A DNA stretch of 64,000 nt, taken from assembly GCF_038181555.1 (NCBI RefSeq), contig NZ_JBBWUA010000002.1, positions 256,082-320,081 on the forward strand, written 5' to 3'. The DNA is from Desulfitobacterium sp038181555. GTDB lineage: Bacteria > Bacillota > Desulfitobacteriia > Desulfitobacteriales > Desulfitobacteriaceae. The translations under genes and the position numbers were made by a program. A model generated the notes under the pieces. That model saw nothing but the letters and a program-made list of their open reading frames with translations. It was not told where the DNA came from and did no database searches. Positions 50,572-59,936 of this stretch are shown in pieces. Every line of letters starts with the position of its first letter. Position 1 is the first letter of the stretch.

Positions 50572-51324
50572 CTAAAATAGGTTCTTTTTTTGGCGGCTCA
50601 GTCGACCTCTTAGGCGCAGTATGGCTTGGGAATGGAGTTGGGAGATTCTTGATTCCGAAAGCTTCATAATGACGGCTATTTCTTTAAGAGTTAAATCCTC
50701 CTGATAATACAGAGCAACCACTAGCTTTTCTTTTTCAGGAAGTTTTTCGACGGCATCAGCCATGATTTTCTTTTGCTCTTTGAGTTCAACTTCTTGATAG
50801 GCTTCTTGGGCCTGAGGGTCTTTGAGCTGTGTTTTAGGAGAACTATGAAACTCTCCATCCTCCCCCGCAGCCATTTCATCTAATGAGGTTAAATTAAGTA
50901 TCTGGCCTTGATGGATGACCGCTTCCAGGTCTCGCAGTTCCATCTGTAAAAATACCGCCACTTCCTCGTTGCGAGCCGGGCGCCCCTGTTGAGCCTCAAT
51001 TTCAGAGAAAGCCTCTTGAACCCGTTTAATTTTCTGCCGGGCGGAGTGTGGAACCCAGTCCATAGTCCTCAAGCCATCGATCATCGCCCCACGGATTCTC
51101 AAGGTAGCATAGGTTTCGAATTTAACCCCTCGACCGGCGTCAAAGCGTTCCAAGGCATCCATCAAGCCAAATACGCCATAACCGATTAAGTCATCTTCAT
51201 CAACATGTTGAGGTAAGGAAATAGCCAACCGACCGGCAATGCGCTTGACTAACGGCAAATAGTTTGCGATTTGTTCTTCTCGCCAAGCTCCACGATTGGC
51301 CGCTTCATAAGGATTCGCTATCAT
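50572..51324 (-). CDS. fliA: RNA polymerase sigma factor FliA/SigD
   Basis: This is the sigma-28-type factor for late flagellar and chemotaxis genes. The 250 residues show region 2 (QHVDEDDLIGYGVFGLMDALERFDAGRGVKFETYATLRIRGAMIDGLR, the FliA/WhiG form), region 3 and region 4 (LPEKEKLVVALYYQEDLTLKEIAVIMKLSESRISQLHSQAILRLR). It follows a small membrane-protein gene after cheC-cheD, nearly the B. subtilis order cheC-cheD-sigD. Confidence 0.94.
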   Translation of the reverse strand: MIANPYEAANRGAWREEQIANYLPLVKRIAGRLAISLPQHVDEDDLIGYGVFGLMDALERFDAGRGVKFETYATLRIRGAMIDGLRTMDWVPHSARQKIKRVQEAFSEIEAQQGRPARNEEVAVFLQMELRDLEAVIHQGQILNLTSLDEMAAGEDGEFHSSPKTQLKDPQAQEAYQEVELKEQKKIMADAVEKLPEKEKLVVALYYQEDLTLKEIAVIMKLSESRISQLHSQAILRLRGRLSRQKKNLF

Positions 51325-51372
51325 GTTGACCCCCCTCCCTTACAAGTCGGTCCTTCAGTATCGGTGACTCGT

Positions 51373-51780
51373 TTAATCACCCCAACCCATTCTCCTTACG
51401 ATCTCAGCTTGTTTTTCGACACTTGGCATCCCCTCTACTAACTCATGATTCAATTGACCGGCGACAGGAGATAGGGGGGGTAGTGTTATCGAAGCTTGTT
51501 CAATCGCAGAATCTCGTTCTGTCTCTGCATAGCTCAAGTCATCCTCTTGCCCTACCGCAATATCTAAAACTGCACCAAGGTGCTGTAATTCTTGGTCGAT
51601 AGCGGATTTCTCAAAAACAGTTATACATACGATGCATATTCCGTAAATCAAGGCAAACCCTACTATCGCGCTGAGAATCACTCTCAGAAAACTCTCACCC
51701 ACCAAGATACTGACTACTGCTAATATAACTGAACAGCCAATCGCTAAATACCAAGCCCAAATCCGTAGTTTGTCCATCAT
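51373..51780 (-). CDS. Small membrane protein between cheD and fliA
   Basis: A 135-residue protein with two membrane helices (about 5-28 and 31-55) and an acidic cytoplasmic tail (SAIDQELQHLGAVLDIAVGQEDDLSYAETERD..) ending AEIVRRMGWGD. I do not recognise the family. Position in the fla/che operon, 3 bases after cheD, suggests a motility role. In B. subtilis the membrane protein SwrB lies next to sigD, but no sequence relation is evident. Confidence 0.68.
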   Translation of the reverse strand: MMDKLRIWAWYLAIGCSVILAVVSILVGESFLRVILSAIVGFALIYGICIVCITVFEKSAIDQELQHLGAVLDIAVGQEDDLSYAETERDSAIEQASITLPPLSPVAGQLNHELVEGMPSVEKQAEIVRRMGWGD

Positions 51781-51783
51781 TAC

Positions 51784-52266
51784 TTAAATCACCTTTTCGC
51801 CGTGGTTAATGGTCCGAACCTTCAGATCCCCTGTACCTACATCAAAATGAATGGTTCGACCAAAGTTTCCGCCCACATCTGAAACGAGCAGCGGTATTCC
51901 CAGGCGTTTTAACTCTATAATCACTTGTTCTGCATTGCGATCGCCAATTTTCAAAACCGGTGGCTTACCCGGAAAAGAAAACATTTGAGCACCGCCGGCG
52001 ATTTTCGCCCGTAGGCGAGTTTTGACTGCTCCTAAGCGTAGAACCTCTTCGACGAGCACATCCATCGCTGTATCAGCGTATTTGGCAAGGTTTCCTCCAT
52101 TGCTCCCCCCCGCTGTAGGTAGCATTATATGAGCCATTCCACCGACTCTTTGCAACGGATCATGGATGCAGATCCCAATGCATGAGCCAAGACCTGCTGT
52201 CATCAAAATATCGGGGGCTTTTGCCACTTTCAAATCAGCCATCCCTACGCTAATCACATTACTCAT
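51784..52266 (-). CDS. cheD: Chemoreceptor glutamine deamidase CheD
   Basis: CheD deamidates chemoreceptors and binds CheC, raising its CheY-P phosphatase activity. The 160 residues have the catalytic GLGSCIGICIHDPLQRVGGMAHIMLP segment with the Cys and His, and the KIAGGAQMF motif. The start overlaps the cheC stop by 4 bases. Confidence 0.94.
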   Translation of the reverse strand: MSNVISVGMADLKVAKAPDILMTAGLGSCIGICIHDPLQRVGGMAHIMLPTAGGSNGGNLAKYADTAMDVLVEEVLRLGAVKTRLRAKIAGGAQMFSFPGKPPVLKIGDRNAEQVIIELKRLGIPLLVSDVGGNFGRTIHFDVGTGDLKVRTINHGEKVI

Positions 52267-52859
52267 ACTCCAATAGCTCCCAGCAATTTACTTAATGACC
52301 CTTCATCGGGTAAAAAAACAAATTTCCCTTCTATTTGTGGTAGTCCAGAAAGCTGGGTGTTGATAAATAGCACTGTATCCTCTAGCACCCCGTCTTCCAG
52401 AAGAATGGCATCAAAAATTGCCCCAACCATATCCACCGCCAAAGCCGGTACCGAAGGCTGGAGGGGAATACCGGAAAACTGAGTAAGGGCCATGAGGAAG
52501 GAACTCACCATAATATTTCCTACCTCTTTCATGGCCGATTGCGCCATCTCATTACTAAAAAGATCAAAGGACTCGTTCGTCCCAAAGAGAGCTTGCACTA
52601 AAATCTCAGCACTCTGCAAAGGGAAGAAGAACACAGCCTTTCCTGGAGCATCGCCTTCGACTTTAACGTAGATAACAGCCTGAGGAACCTCAATATTCCC
52701 GATCACCGCAGGAGCCTTATCAAACTCGATAGCCCGCACCTCCGGAATCGACATATCGATCCGTCGGTTAAGCATAGTCGACAATGCCGTCGCCGCATGC
52801 CCAGACCCAATATTTCCAACCTCACGCAACGCATCCAATTGTATTTGATTGATTTCCAC
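52263..52859 (-). CDS. cheC: CheY-P phosphatase CheC
   Basis: A 198-residue protein with two phosphatase centres of the pattern (D/S)xxxExxN: DALREVGNIGSGHA and SAMKEVGNIMVSS. Both Glu-Asn pairs are intact. It hydrolyses CheY-P and partners with CheD, whose gene overlaps it. Confidence 0.94.
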   Translation of the reverse strand: MEINQIQLDALREVGNIGSGHAATALSTMLNRRIDMSIPEVRAIEFDKAPAVIGNIEVPQAVIYVKVEGDAPGKAVFFFPLQSAEILVQALFGTNESFDLFSNEMAQSAMKEVGNIMVSSFLMALTQFSGIPLQPSVPALAVDMVGAIFDAILLEDGVLEDTVLFINTQLSGLPQIEGKFVFLPDEGSLSKLLGAIGV

Positions 52860-52861
52860 TT

Positions 52862-53506
52862 CTACACCAATCCTCTCTTGCGCAAGTCTCTTTGAATATT
52901 AAAAACACATCGTACGATGCGGTCACGATCCCGATCAGAAATCTGATAAAAGTCCACAGATATGGAAAAATTCTTCGTATCCTCGATTGGTACAACGCGG
53001 CACACCCGCCCCGGTGTTCCAATGGGACAGGAAGGTAACTCAAGGTTAGCATAAAGAATAGTACCAATGTCCAACTTTTCCTTAGATTGAAAGCGCATTC
53101 CACCACCACTTAAATCCAGCATAATACCATTTTTAACATCACTAAGACCCTCTCTTTCCACAACTTGGTAGGTTAACGGGTAATGAGCAGCCACCCGCAC
53201 ATAATTTCTTCTTTGAATCCGCTTAATGACTTTTGGCATTTCGAGGATAAAGATAGAAATGGGTACGGCAATACGCTGAATAACTGTGGTATGAAAAGAA
53301 TAGGAAGCCACATCATCCCAGAAAGTGACTTCGACCGGGGTCCTTTCGTGGAGGGGGACAATCAACCCCTGATGCTGTGGCGCATAGACAGATAGTCGCG
53401 TTTTGCCCACTTCATCGATGTGGGTTCTATAATTACCTTTGTACTCCCCTTCTGAAACGACTAGCTCTACTGCTAATCCGGGAGACAACTTATCTAAGTA
53501 TTGCAT
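52862..53506 (-). CDS. PilZ-domain c-di-GMP-binding protein, YcgR/DgrA type
   Basis: A 214-residue protein with an N-terminal YcgR-like domain (about 1-90) and a PilZ domain with IQRRNYVRVAAHYPLTY (RxxxR) and LDLSGGGMRF (D/NxSxxG), the c-di-GMP binding residues. Such proteins slow the flagellar motor when c-di-GMP is high. It lies in the fla/che operon between flhG and cheC, so it probably acts on the motor. Confidence 0.9.
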   Translation of the reverse strand: MQYLDKLSPGLAVELVVSEGEYKGNYRTHIDEVGKTRLSVYAPQHQGLIVPLHERTPVEVTFWDDVASYSFHTTVIQRIAVPISIFILEMPKVIKRIQRRNYVRVAAHYPLTYQVVEREGLSDVKNGIMLDLSGGGMRFQSKEKLDIGTILYANLELPSCPIGTPGRVCRVVPIEDTKNFSISVDFYQISDRDRDRIVRCVFNIQRDLRKRGLV

Positions 53507-53552
53507 TGCCTCACCCCCCTGAGCAAAGATTACTATCTCATTAAATAGTGAG

Positions 53553-54428
53553 TTAATTAAAAACTCGTAATAGATTCGTCAGAAACCCGCGTATTCCTCC
53601 CGCTTGCTTCGGCGGACTGAGATATAAGCCGGATACTGAGCTGGCGATCCATTGAATGCATTGCGAGGCCGAACTTTGCGGATAGGAAATACTAACCGGT
53701 TCTTGCCTCATCACAGATTTACCTACCGCTGCATCTTCATACACCCATCCTAAAAGGGTTAAGGATATATTTAAGAACCTATACGAGGCACTCTCGAGAC
53801 GTTCATAAGTATCCTTAGCATCGGATTCCTTTTGTACACGATTCACTACCACGTTGACAGAAAAATTACTTCTCACTTGTTGCAGAGCTTTAAGGAGTCC
53901 ATACGCATCCGTTAGGGCAGTCGGTTCGGGAGTAGTAATTAAGATAATATCATCAGCTGCCTTGAGAAAGTTCAACACTGTATGTCCCAACCCTGCGCCG
54001 GTGTCGATAATGATGATATCCGCCAGACCCTCTAAGCGGCCTAAGTTTCTTACGACCTCTTCCAAGCGCTCTCGCTCAATATTAGCAAGATCCTGTACTC
54101 CAGATCCCCCTGGTAATATTCCGATTCCCTTGGGTCCGGAAATGAGAATTTCTTCAATTTCCTTCTCGCCACTAAGGAGGTGCTCCAAGGTATAACGTGG
54201 AGTCACGCCACAGGCAATATCGAGATTAGCTAGTCCTAAATCCCCATCAAGCAGGATGACCCGATAGCCAAGATCGATCAATGCTAAACCCAAATTCACA
54301 CTAAAATTCGTTTTCCCTACTCCACCTTTGCCACTGGTGACAGCGAGCACACGCAAGCTTTGTTTTGATTCCAATTTGTGGCGAGAAGCAAGACGTTTCA
54401 ATACCTTGGCCTGATCATTCACGTCCAT
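53553..54428 (-). CDS. flhG: Flagellar number regulator FlhG (MinD-like ATPase)
   Basis: FlhG is a MinD/ParA ATPase that controls the number and site of flagella with FlhF. The deviant Walker A is VTSGKGGVGKTNFSVNLG, followed by LLDGDLGLANLDIACG and IIIDTGAGLGHTVLNFL; the C-terminal helix expected to bind membrane is present (IRGFLTNLLRVF). The roughly 292-residue gene overlaps the end of flhF. The start may be the ATG at 54428 or a GTG two codons later, which has better ribosome-binding spacing. Confidence 0.93.
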   Translation of the reverse strand: MDVNDQAKVLKRLASRHKLESKQSLRVLAVTSGKGGVGKTNFSVNLGLALIDLGYRVILLDGDLGLANLDIACGVTPRYTLEHLLSGEKEIEEILISGPKGIGILPGGSGVQDLANIERERLEEVVRNLGRLEGLADIIIIDTGAGLGHTVLNFLKAADDIILITTPEPTALTDAYGLLKALQQVRSNFSVNVVVNRVQKESDAKDTYERLESASYRFLNISLTLLGWVYEDAAVGKSVMRQEPVSISYPQSSASQCIQWIASSVSGLYLSPPKQAGGIRGFLTNLLRVFN

Positions 54429-55626
54429 CCCCCTCACCAAGTATATAACGAGTTAGGCGCTCCGGAGTCGCCACTTCAATATCATCCGGAACATTTTGTC
54501 CATTAGTAATATAGGCCACCGGCAGGTTCGTTTTTTCCAATAGGTTAAGGATAATGCCTCCGCCCACGGTTTCATCGAGTTTTGTAAAAATAAGATGAGT
54601 AGTAAAGGGCTCGAAGCGCTGGTAAATTTTCGCCAGATCAGCAGATTGGGTCGCTGCACTCATAACCAACATGGTAAGATCCGGCTGAGCCTTGTCGAGG
54701 AAGGATTTTAGCTCAGACATATGCAGCTCATGATGAGGGCTACGACCGGCTGTATCAATAAATATCAGTTCCTTGTCCCCATGACGTTCAATAGCCTCGC
54801 GAAGGCCTGTGGGCGTCATGACCACCTCGACAGGAACACCGATAATCTCACCAAAGGTCTTCAGCTGTTCCACCGCTGCTACCCGATAAGTATCGGCTGT
54901 GATTAAGGCCACCCGTCGCTTATCGACAATACTAAAGCCAGCAGCTAGCTTGCCAATGGTCGTAGTTTTACCTACCCCAGTGGGTCCGATTAAAGCAATA
55001 ATCCGAGGTTTACGGATCCCCGGCTGGATAGCAGCCGTATTGGCGCATATCTCACGTATGGATTCCTTAATACAGGCTCTGACGCGATGGTCGTCGATCC
55101 AATCTTCCTCGCGTACATTCTGCTGGACATTGCGCAGAAGATTCTTGACTAGCTTCGAACGGATACCCTGTCTTTTTAGGCGTTCAGCCCATTTTTGCAA
55201 GGGCACCGGCCATATTACCTGTTCGCCCTCTAGCCCCTCAAGTTGACGATTCATGTTCTCCAACAATTTGCGCATAGCGAGAATCTCTGTTTCTAAATCG
55301 TCTGCTTCCCTGGACTTGGCAACCTTGCTCTCACCTTGAAGAGAGCTTTGTTGCGCCTCAATGAATCGATGAGTTTGACTTGGCGCTTGGCTTGCAGCCC
55401 CATAAGGGTTAGTTGCGTACAGAGGCTTTGCTGGTGTTTGTTTCTTCGCTACGGGCTCCTCTTCAATTGCAGCCATCACTTCCACCTTAGGTTTGCCGAA
55501 AAACCCTAAAAAACCGCCTTCTTTAAATTGTCGAGTTTGCAGGATAACAGCATCTGAGCCCAGTTCCTGCTTTACCTTGCCCATGGTTTCCGCGACAGTA
55601 TCGCCAATAAAGCGTTTAACTCGCAT
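54415..55626 (-). CDS. flhF: Flagellar biosynthesis GTPase FlhF
   Basis: FlhF is an SRP-type GTPase that places flagella. The 403 residues begin MRVKRFIGDTVAETMGKVKQELGSDAVILQTRQFKEGG (B domain), then a helical N domain and the G domain with ALIGPTGVGKTTTIGKLAA, VALITADTYRVAAVEQLKTF, LIFIDTAGRSPH and TKLDETVGGG. It overlaps flhA by 11 bases and flhG by about 14. Confidence 0.95.
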   Translation of the reverse strand: MRVKRFIGDTVAETMGKVKQELGSDAVILQTRQFKEGGFLGFFGKPKVEVMAAIEEEPVAKKQTPAKPLYATNPYGAASQAPSQTHRFIEAQQSSLQGESKVAKSREADDLETEILAMRKLLENMNRQLEGLEGEQVIWPVPLQKWAERLKRQGIRSKLVKNLLRNVQQNVREEDWIDDHRVRACIKESIREICANTAAIQPGIRKPRIIALIGPTGVGKTTTIGKLAAGFSIVDKRRVALITADTYRVAAVEQLKTFGEIIGVPVEVVMTPTGLREAIERHGDKELIFIDTAGRSPHHELHMSELKSFLDKAQPDLTMLVMSAATQSADLAKIYQRFEPFTTHLIFTKLDETVGGGIILNLLEKTNLPVAYITNGQNVPDDIEVATPERLTRYILGEGDGRE

Positions 55627-57682
55627 TTCCAGTCGTCACCATCCCTACTGCCTGAACTTGTACCCCATGTACAAGCTCGTTATATGATAATACGATAAGC
55701 TGAGGCAACTGCCGTTCTGTCACCCGTTTTAAATTAATCCTTACAACCGGTGCACATACCAGTACCGGGTTGAAACCCTTGAGAACCATCTTTTCAATCT
55801 CACGAGCCAACGACTGCATGATTTCTTGGAGAACTCGGGGATCCAGAGTCATATAACTACCATAGTCTGAAGGTTGAATACTATCCAGAATCTGTTGCTC
55901 TAACTTCGGTTCTAGGGTAAGTACCGGTAATTCCTTATTGCTACCTAAGAGAGGTTGTACAATTTGTCGTCCTAAGGACTGACGTACGTACTCCGTTAAA
56001 CGATCAAGATCCTTCGTGGTTCCGGCATAATCCGCCAGAGTCTCAAGAATCGTGACCATATCCCGAATAGAAACCCGTTCTCTCAGCAGATTGGAGAGAA
56101 TCTTTTGCATTTGACCCAGGTTGATGTGCTCCAGCGCATCATCCACCGCTGCCGGGGCCTGTTCGCGGGCGTGATCCAGAAGTGTTTTCACATCCTGACG
56201 GCTCAAAATCTCCCAAGCATTGCTCTTAATGACTTCGGTAAGATGTGTGGCTAAGACCGTGGGGGCGTCTACGACTGTTCCACCATTCATCTCTACCTCT
56301 TCGCGGTAAATAGCATTAATCCATTTAGCATCTAAGCCAAAGGCTGGTTCCTTCGTAGGGATACCCGGAATATTATCATCGCCCAGACCGCTGCTCATAG
56401 CCAGATAATGGTCGGCCATGATCTCCCCTCCGGCCACCTCGGCACCGCGTAATTTAATAGAATACTGATTGGGCTGTAGATTCATATTATCTCTGACGCG
56501 AATAACGGGAACTATAAAGCCCAGCTCACTGGCTACTTGGCGGCGAATTAGGACAATCCTGTCCAGTAAATCTCCGCCCTGCTGGACATCCACCAAGGCG
56601 ATAAGCGCATACCCTAGCTCCAGCTCCATATTATCGATAGTCAAAAGACTAAGGACATTCTCTGGCTTTTTACTTTCCTCAATGGCTGTTTCTCTTGCCG
56701 CTGCTGTCTCCTCGACTAGGTTCTTTTGGCTGCCTTTGTCCATAGTTCTTCCGAGTATCACTAAAGCGATGGCCACAATCAGTAAGGGTAACCAAGGGAG
56801 TCCAAATAGTGCCAAGACTAAACATACTCCTGCTGTAATATAGAGGGCTTTCGGGGTACGAAAGAGTTGACTGGATAAGTCTTGCCCCAAGTTGGTCTCA
56901 GAAGCCGCCCTTGTGACCACAAGACCAGTAGCAGTAGACATCAAAAGGGCTGGAATCTGTGTGACGAGTCCATCCCCAATCGTAAGCAACGTATAGGTAT
57001 GTAAGGCTTCCATAATATCCATGCCCCGCATAGCGATCCCTGTTACAAATCCGCCAATGATATTGATAAAGAGGATAATTATTGCAGCAATAGCGTCCCC
57101 TTTTACGAATTTACTGGCTCCATCCATAGCCCCGTAAAAATCGGCTTCTGCTTGGATTTTTTTCCGCCGATCCCGAGCTTGTAGATCGGTAATCATACCG
57201 GCGTTAAGATCCGCATCAATGCTCATCTGCTTTCCTGGCATAGCATCCAAAGTAAAACGAGCGCCTACTTCCGATACCCGTTCCGAACCCTTTGTAATAA
57301 CAATGAAATTCACAACGACTAGAATGGCAAAGATAATAAAACCAACAACCGGTTCGCCGCGCACAACGAACTCCCCGAATTGCTCGATGACATTGCCGGC
57401 ATGACCATCGGCAAGAATTAAACGTGTCGTTGAGACATTCAGGGATAGTCTGAATAAGGTCAAGATAAGAATTAGAGAAGGTAGTACCGAAAAATCCAGA
57501 GGATCTTTGGTAAACACCGAAATCATCAGGGTAAGCACAGCAGAAGTAATGCTGACTGTCAATAGAATATCCAGTAGTAAGGGGGGGATCGGGATGACCA
57601 TCATGACAACAATGGAAACGATAAAAATTGCCGCAAGGACATCGATATTGTTATACCAGCGACGGCTTATGTCTGTAGCCAT
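55616..57682 (-). CDS. flhA: Flagellar export gate protein FlhA
   Basis: FlhA is the large ring protein of the flagellar type III export gate. The 688 residues have about eight membrane helices in the first 310, with the FHIPEP-like region GARFTLDAMPGKQMSIDADLNAGMI and DLQARDRRKKIQAEADFYGAMDGASKFVKGDAIA, and a large cytosolic C-terminal domain. Standard length and order after flhB. Confidence 0.96.
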   Translation of the reverse strand: MATDISRRWYNNIDVLAAIFIVSIVVMMVIPIPPLLLDILLTVSITSAVLTLMISVFTKDPLDFSVLPSLILILTLFRLSLNVSTTRLILADGHAGNVIEQFGEFVVRGEPVVGFIIFAILVVVNFIVITKGSERVSEVGARFTLDAMPGKQMSIDADLNAGMITDLQARDRRKKIQAEADFYGAMDGASKFVKGDAIAAIIILFINIIGGFVTGIAMRGMDIMEALHTYTLLTIGDGLVTQIPALLMSTATGLVVTRAASETNLGQDLSSQLFRTPKALYITAGVCLVLALFGLPWLPLLIVAIALVILGRTMDKGSQKNLVEETAAARETAIEESKKPENVLSLLTIDNMELELGYALIALVDVQQGGDLLDRIVLIRRQVASELGFIVPVIRVRDNMNLQPNQYSIKLRGAEVAGGEIMADHYLAMSSGLGDDNIPGIPTKEPAFGLDAKWINAIYREEVEMNGGTVVDAPTVLATHLTEVIKSNAWEILSRQDVKTLLDHAREQAPAAVDDALEHINLGQMQKILSNLLRERVSIRDMVTILETLADYAGTTKDLDRLTEYVRQSLGRQIVQPLLGSNKELPVLTLEPKLEQQILDSIQPSDYGSYMTLDPRVLQEIMQSLAREIEKMVLKGFNPVLVCAPVVRINLKRVTERQLPQLIVLSYNELVHGVQVQAVGMVTTGNAS

Positions 57683-57716
57683 GAGTGGATTCCTCCTTTC
57701 TTACCCTCTAAAATTC

Positions 57717-58781
57717 TTACCCAGTATATTTTTTTCGCTTGAGCTTGTAGACGAAGGCGAGGACCTCTGCTACAGCTTTATAAAGTTCCGCGGGTACGGC
57801 CTGTCCAATCTCTGCTTGAGCGAAGAGGGCACGGGCCAGCGGCTTGTTTTCCATGGTAATGATGCCATATTCTTTGGCAAGCTGTTTAATCCGTTGGGCA
57901 ATTTCATCAGCTCCTTTGGCAACGATGACGGGAGCTGCATTTTCCTTAGGGTCATAGCGCAGAGCGACTGCAAAGTGAGTCGGGTTGGTCACGACCACAT
58001 CGGCCGTCTTTAAGTCCTGCATCATTCGTTGCATGGCCATGGCTCTTTGCTTTCGCTTAATCTCACTTTTTATCTGAGGATTACCTTCCGTTTGCTTGTA
58101 CTCTTGCTTCATCTCTTCATGGGACATTTTGAGGTTTTTCTCATAATCCCACCATTGATAGAGGAAATCTATCCCGGCAATGATAAAAAAGGATAAAGCA
58201 ATTTTCCAGCCTAGGTCAACAATCAATCCACCGATGAATACCGCCCCTTGGCCTACCGTAAAGCGAGCCATGACCGGAAAGACTTCAAAGTTGTCACGGA
58301 GGGTTGCGTAGAGGAAATAGCCAATAAAGATGACTTTCAACAAGGATTTGGCCAGTTCTACCCATGCTTTTACGCCAAACATACGCTTGGCCCCGTTGAG
58401 AGGGCTAATGCGACTAAGCTGAGGTTTTAAGGGCTCAAGGGTGAAAAGAGTACGTACTTGTAGGTAATTGGCACCTATGGCAATGATTAGCCCGACTATA
58501 AATATAGGAGCAATGATTTGAATACCTAACCAAACCAGATCCACCATTAAGCTGGCAACGGAACGTGTTGTCCATTCGCTCGAAAGTTTATAGACGTAAG
58601 TGAATATTTCTTGAGTCTTTACCAGCATGGTCGGGACATAGAACTTCAAAAGTCCAATAAAACTAACCAGCATGAGTGCGGAGACCATTTCCGTACTCTT
58701 AAACACTTGACCTTTCTTGCGCGCCTCTTGCCGGCGCTTGGGAGTGGCCTGATGTGTTTTTTCACTCATGTTTGCTGCCAC
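57717..58781 (-). CDS. flhB: Flagellar export switch protein FlhB
   Basis: A 354-residue membrane protein with four helices and a cytosolic domain that self-cleaves at the NPTH motif, present here in VVVTNPTHFAVALRYDP. It starts MSEKTHQATPKRRQEARKKGQVFKS (from Met5), the usual basic opening. It overlaps fliR by 16 bases. Confidence 0.95.
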   Translation of the reverse strand: MAANMSEKTHQATPKRRQEARKKGQVFKSTEMVSALMLVSFIGLLKFYVPTMLVKTQEIFTYVYKLSSEWTTRSVASLMVDLVWLGIQIIAPIFIVGLIIAIGANYLQVRTLFTLEPLKPQLSRISPLNGAKRMFGVKAWVELAKSLLKVIFIGYFLYATLRDNFEVFPVMARFTVGQGAVFIGGLIVDLGWKIALSFFIIAGIDFLYQWWDYEKNLKMSHEEMKQEYKQTEGNPQIKSEIKRKQRAMAMQRMMQDLKTADVVVTNPTHFAVALRYDPKENAAPVIVAKGADEIAQRIKQLAKEYGIITMENKPLARALFAQAEIGQAVPAELYKAVAEVLAFVYKLKRKKYTG

Positions 58782-59548
58782 CCCTTATAAAGCTCTAAAA
58801 GCATGTTCATCGCTCGGTCAAACAGCATATTCACCGTTTCTCCGAAAAAACTAATTCCTAAGAACAGAATAATGAAACCCATAATAATCTTCACCGGGAA
58901 AATAACCGTAAAGATATTCATCTGAGGAACAGTCCGCATTAACAATCCTACCCCGATATCTGAAAGGACCAACGCTCCCATAACCGGTAAGGCAAGTTGA
59001 ATAGAGAGTGTAAAGATATCGCTGAAAAGATGAACAAAATAATTAATCCCTTGGGGTAGAGCTGACGGATCAATGGGTACATATTTGTAACTCTCGACCA
59101 TGGCTGCGATCATATAATGGTGGGAGTTCGTCGCTAGCAACAGCATAATGGCGATAATCATTTGGAAATTTCCCATCATGGCACTTTGTACACCGAAGAT
59201 GGGATCGATAGCGCCGCTCATGTTAAACCCCATCTGCAAATCGATTATTCGACCAGCGCCCTCTAATACTGCGGTAATGGCATAGATGACAAAACCCACG
59301 ACCAAGCCGACAAAGATCTCTTTGATCAGGAGTCCGGCATAAGGTAAGGTCTCACTGGGAATCAGAGGTCCTCTAGCTTGGATTATCGGATAGAGAATAA
59401 CGGATATGCTCACGGCCAAGCCCAACTTAACCATTGCAGGGACACCACGAGCTCCAAATACAGGGGCCAGCATAATCATTCCCGCCCACCGGGAGAGAAT
59501 GATGAGGAACAATGTGAGATTCCATTGCAAAAATTCTGCTAAGCCCAT
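58766..59548 (-). CDS. fliR: Flagellar export gate protein FliR
   Basis: A 260-residue, very hydrophobic export-gate component with helices throughout. Characteristic segments are FLIILSRWAGMIMLAPVFGARGVPAMVKLG, EIFVGLVVGFV and DLQMGFNMSGAIDPIFG. The gene is in the canonical fliP-fliQ-fliR-flhB order. Confidence 0.94.
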   Translation of the reverse strand: MGLAEFLQWNLTLFLIILSRWAGMIMLAPVFGARGVPAMVKLGLAVSISVILYPIIQARGPLIPSETLPYAGLLIKEIFVGLVVGFVIYAITAVLEGAGRIIDLQMGFNMSGAIDPIFGVQSAMMGNFQMIIAIMLLLATNSHHYMIAAMVESYKYVPIDPSALPQGINYFVHLFSDIFTLSIQLALPVMGALVLSDIGVGLLMRTVPQMNIFTVIFPVKIIMGFIILFLGISFFGETVNMLFDRAMNMLLELYKGWQQT

Positions 59549-59566
59549 ATCACTCCTCCGAGATTA

Positions 59567-59842
59567 TTAGTAATTTCCAAAAGTAGCCAATTCGTTAAAT
59601 AGATTTGATGTGTAACCGGTGAGTACGTCAAGCATCCAAGGACCAAGTAGTAACATCACCAGCGCAATCCCTAAAATCTTAGGTATAAAGGTCAGGGTCT
59701 GCTCTTGAATCTGGGTCATGGCCTGAAAAATACTGACCAATAAACCCACAAGCAAGCTCACACCCAAAATCGGACCTCCAATCATGAGGGCAGTCATCAA
59801 GGCTTCCTTGGCCAAGTATAGTACATCATTTTGGGTCATCAT
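59567..59842 (-). CDS. fliQ: Flagellar export gate protein FliQ
   Basis: A 91-residue protein with two membrane helices and the loop QIQEQTLTFIPKILGIALVMLLLGPWML, diagnostic of FliQ. The order is fliP-fliQ-fliR. Confidence 0.95.
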   Translation of the reverse strand: MMTQNDVLYLAKEALMTALMIGGPILGVSLLVGLLVSIFQAMTQIQEQTLTFIPKILGIALVMLLLGPWMLDVLTGYTSNLFNELATFGNY

Positions 59843-59936
59843 ACACCCCTTCTATCAAAAGACTGACCTACTGAGTGATAGCAGGAATCGAGTGATTGGT
59901 CATACTAAGCTATAGCTAAATATCTCGACGCGAAAG

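Noticed and set aside
57507..58013. Plus-strand frame of 168 codons
   Set aside because: Antisense across the flhA start and flhB end; both of those genes are certain.
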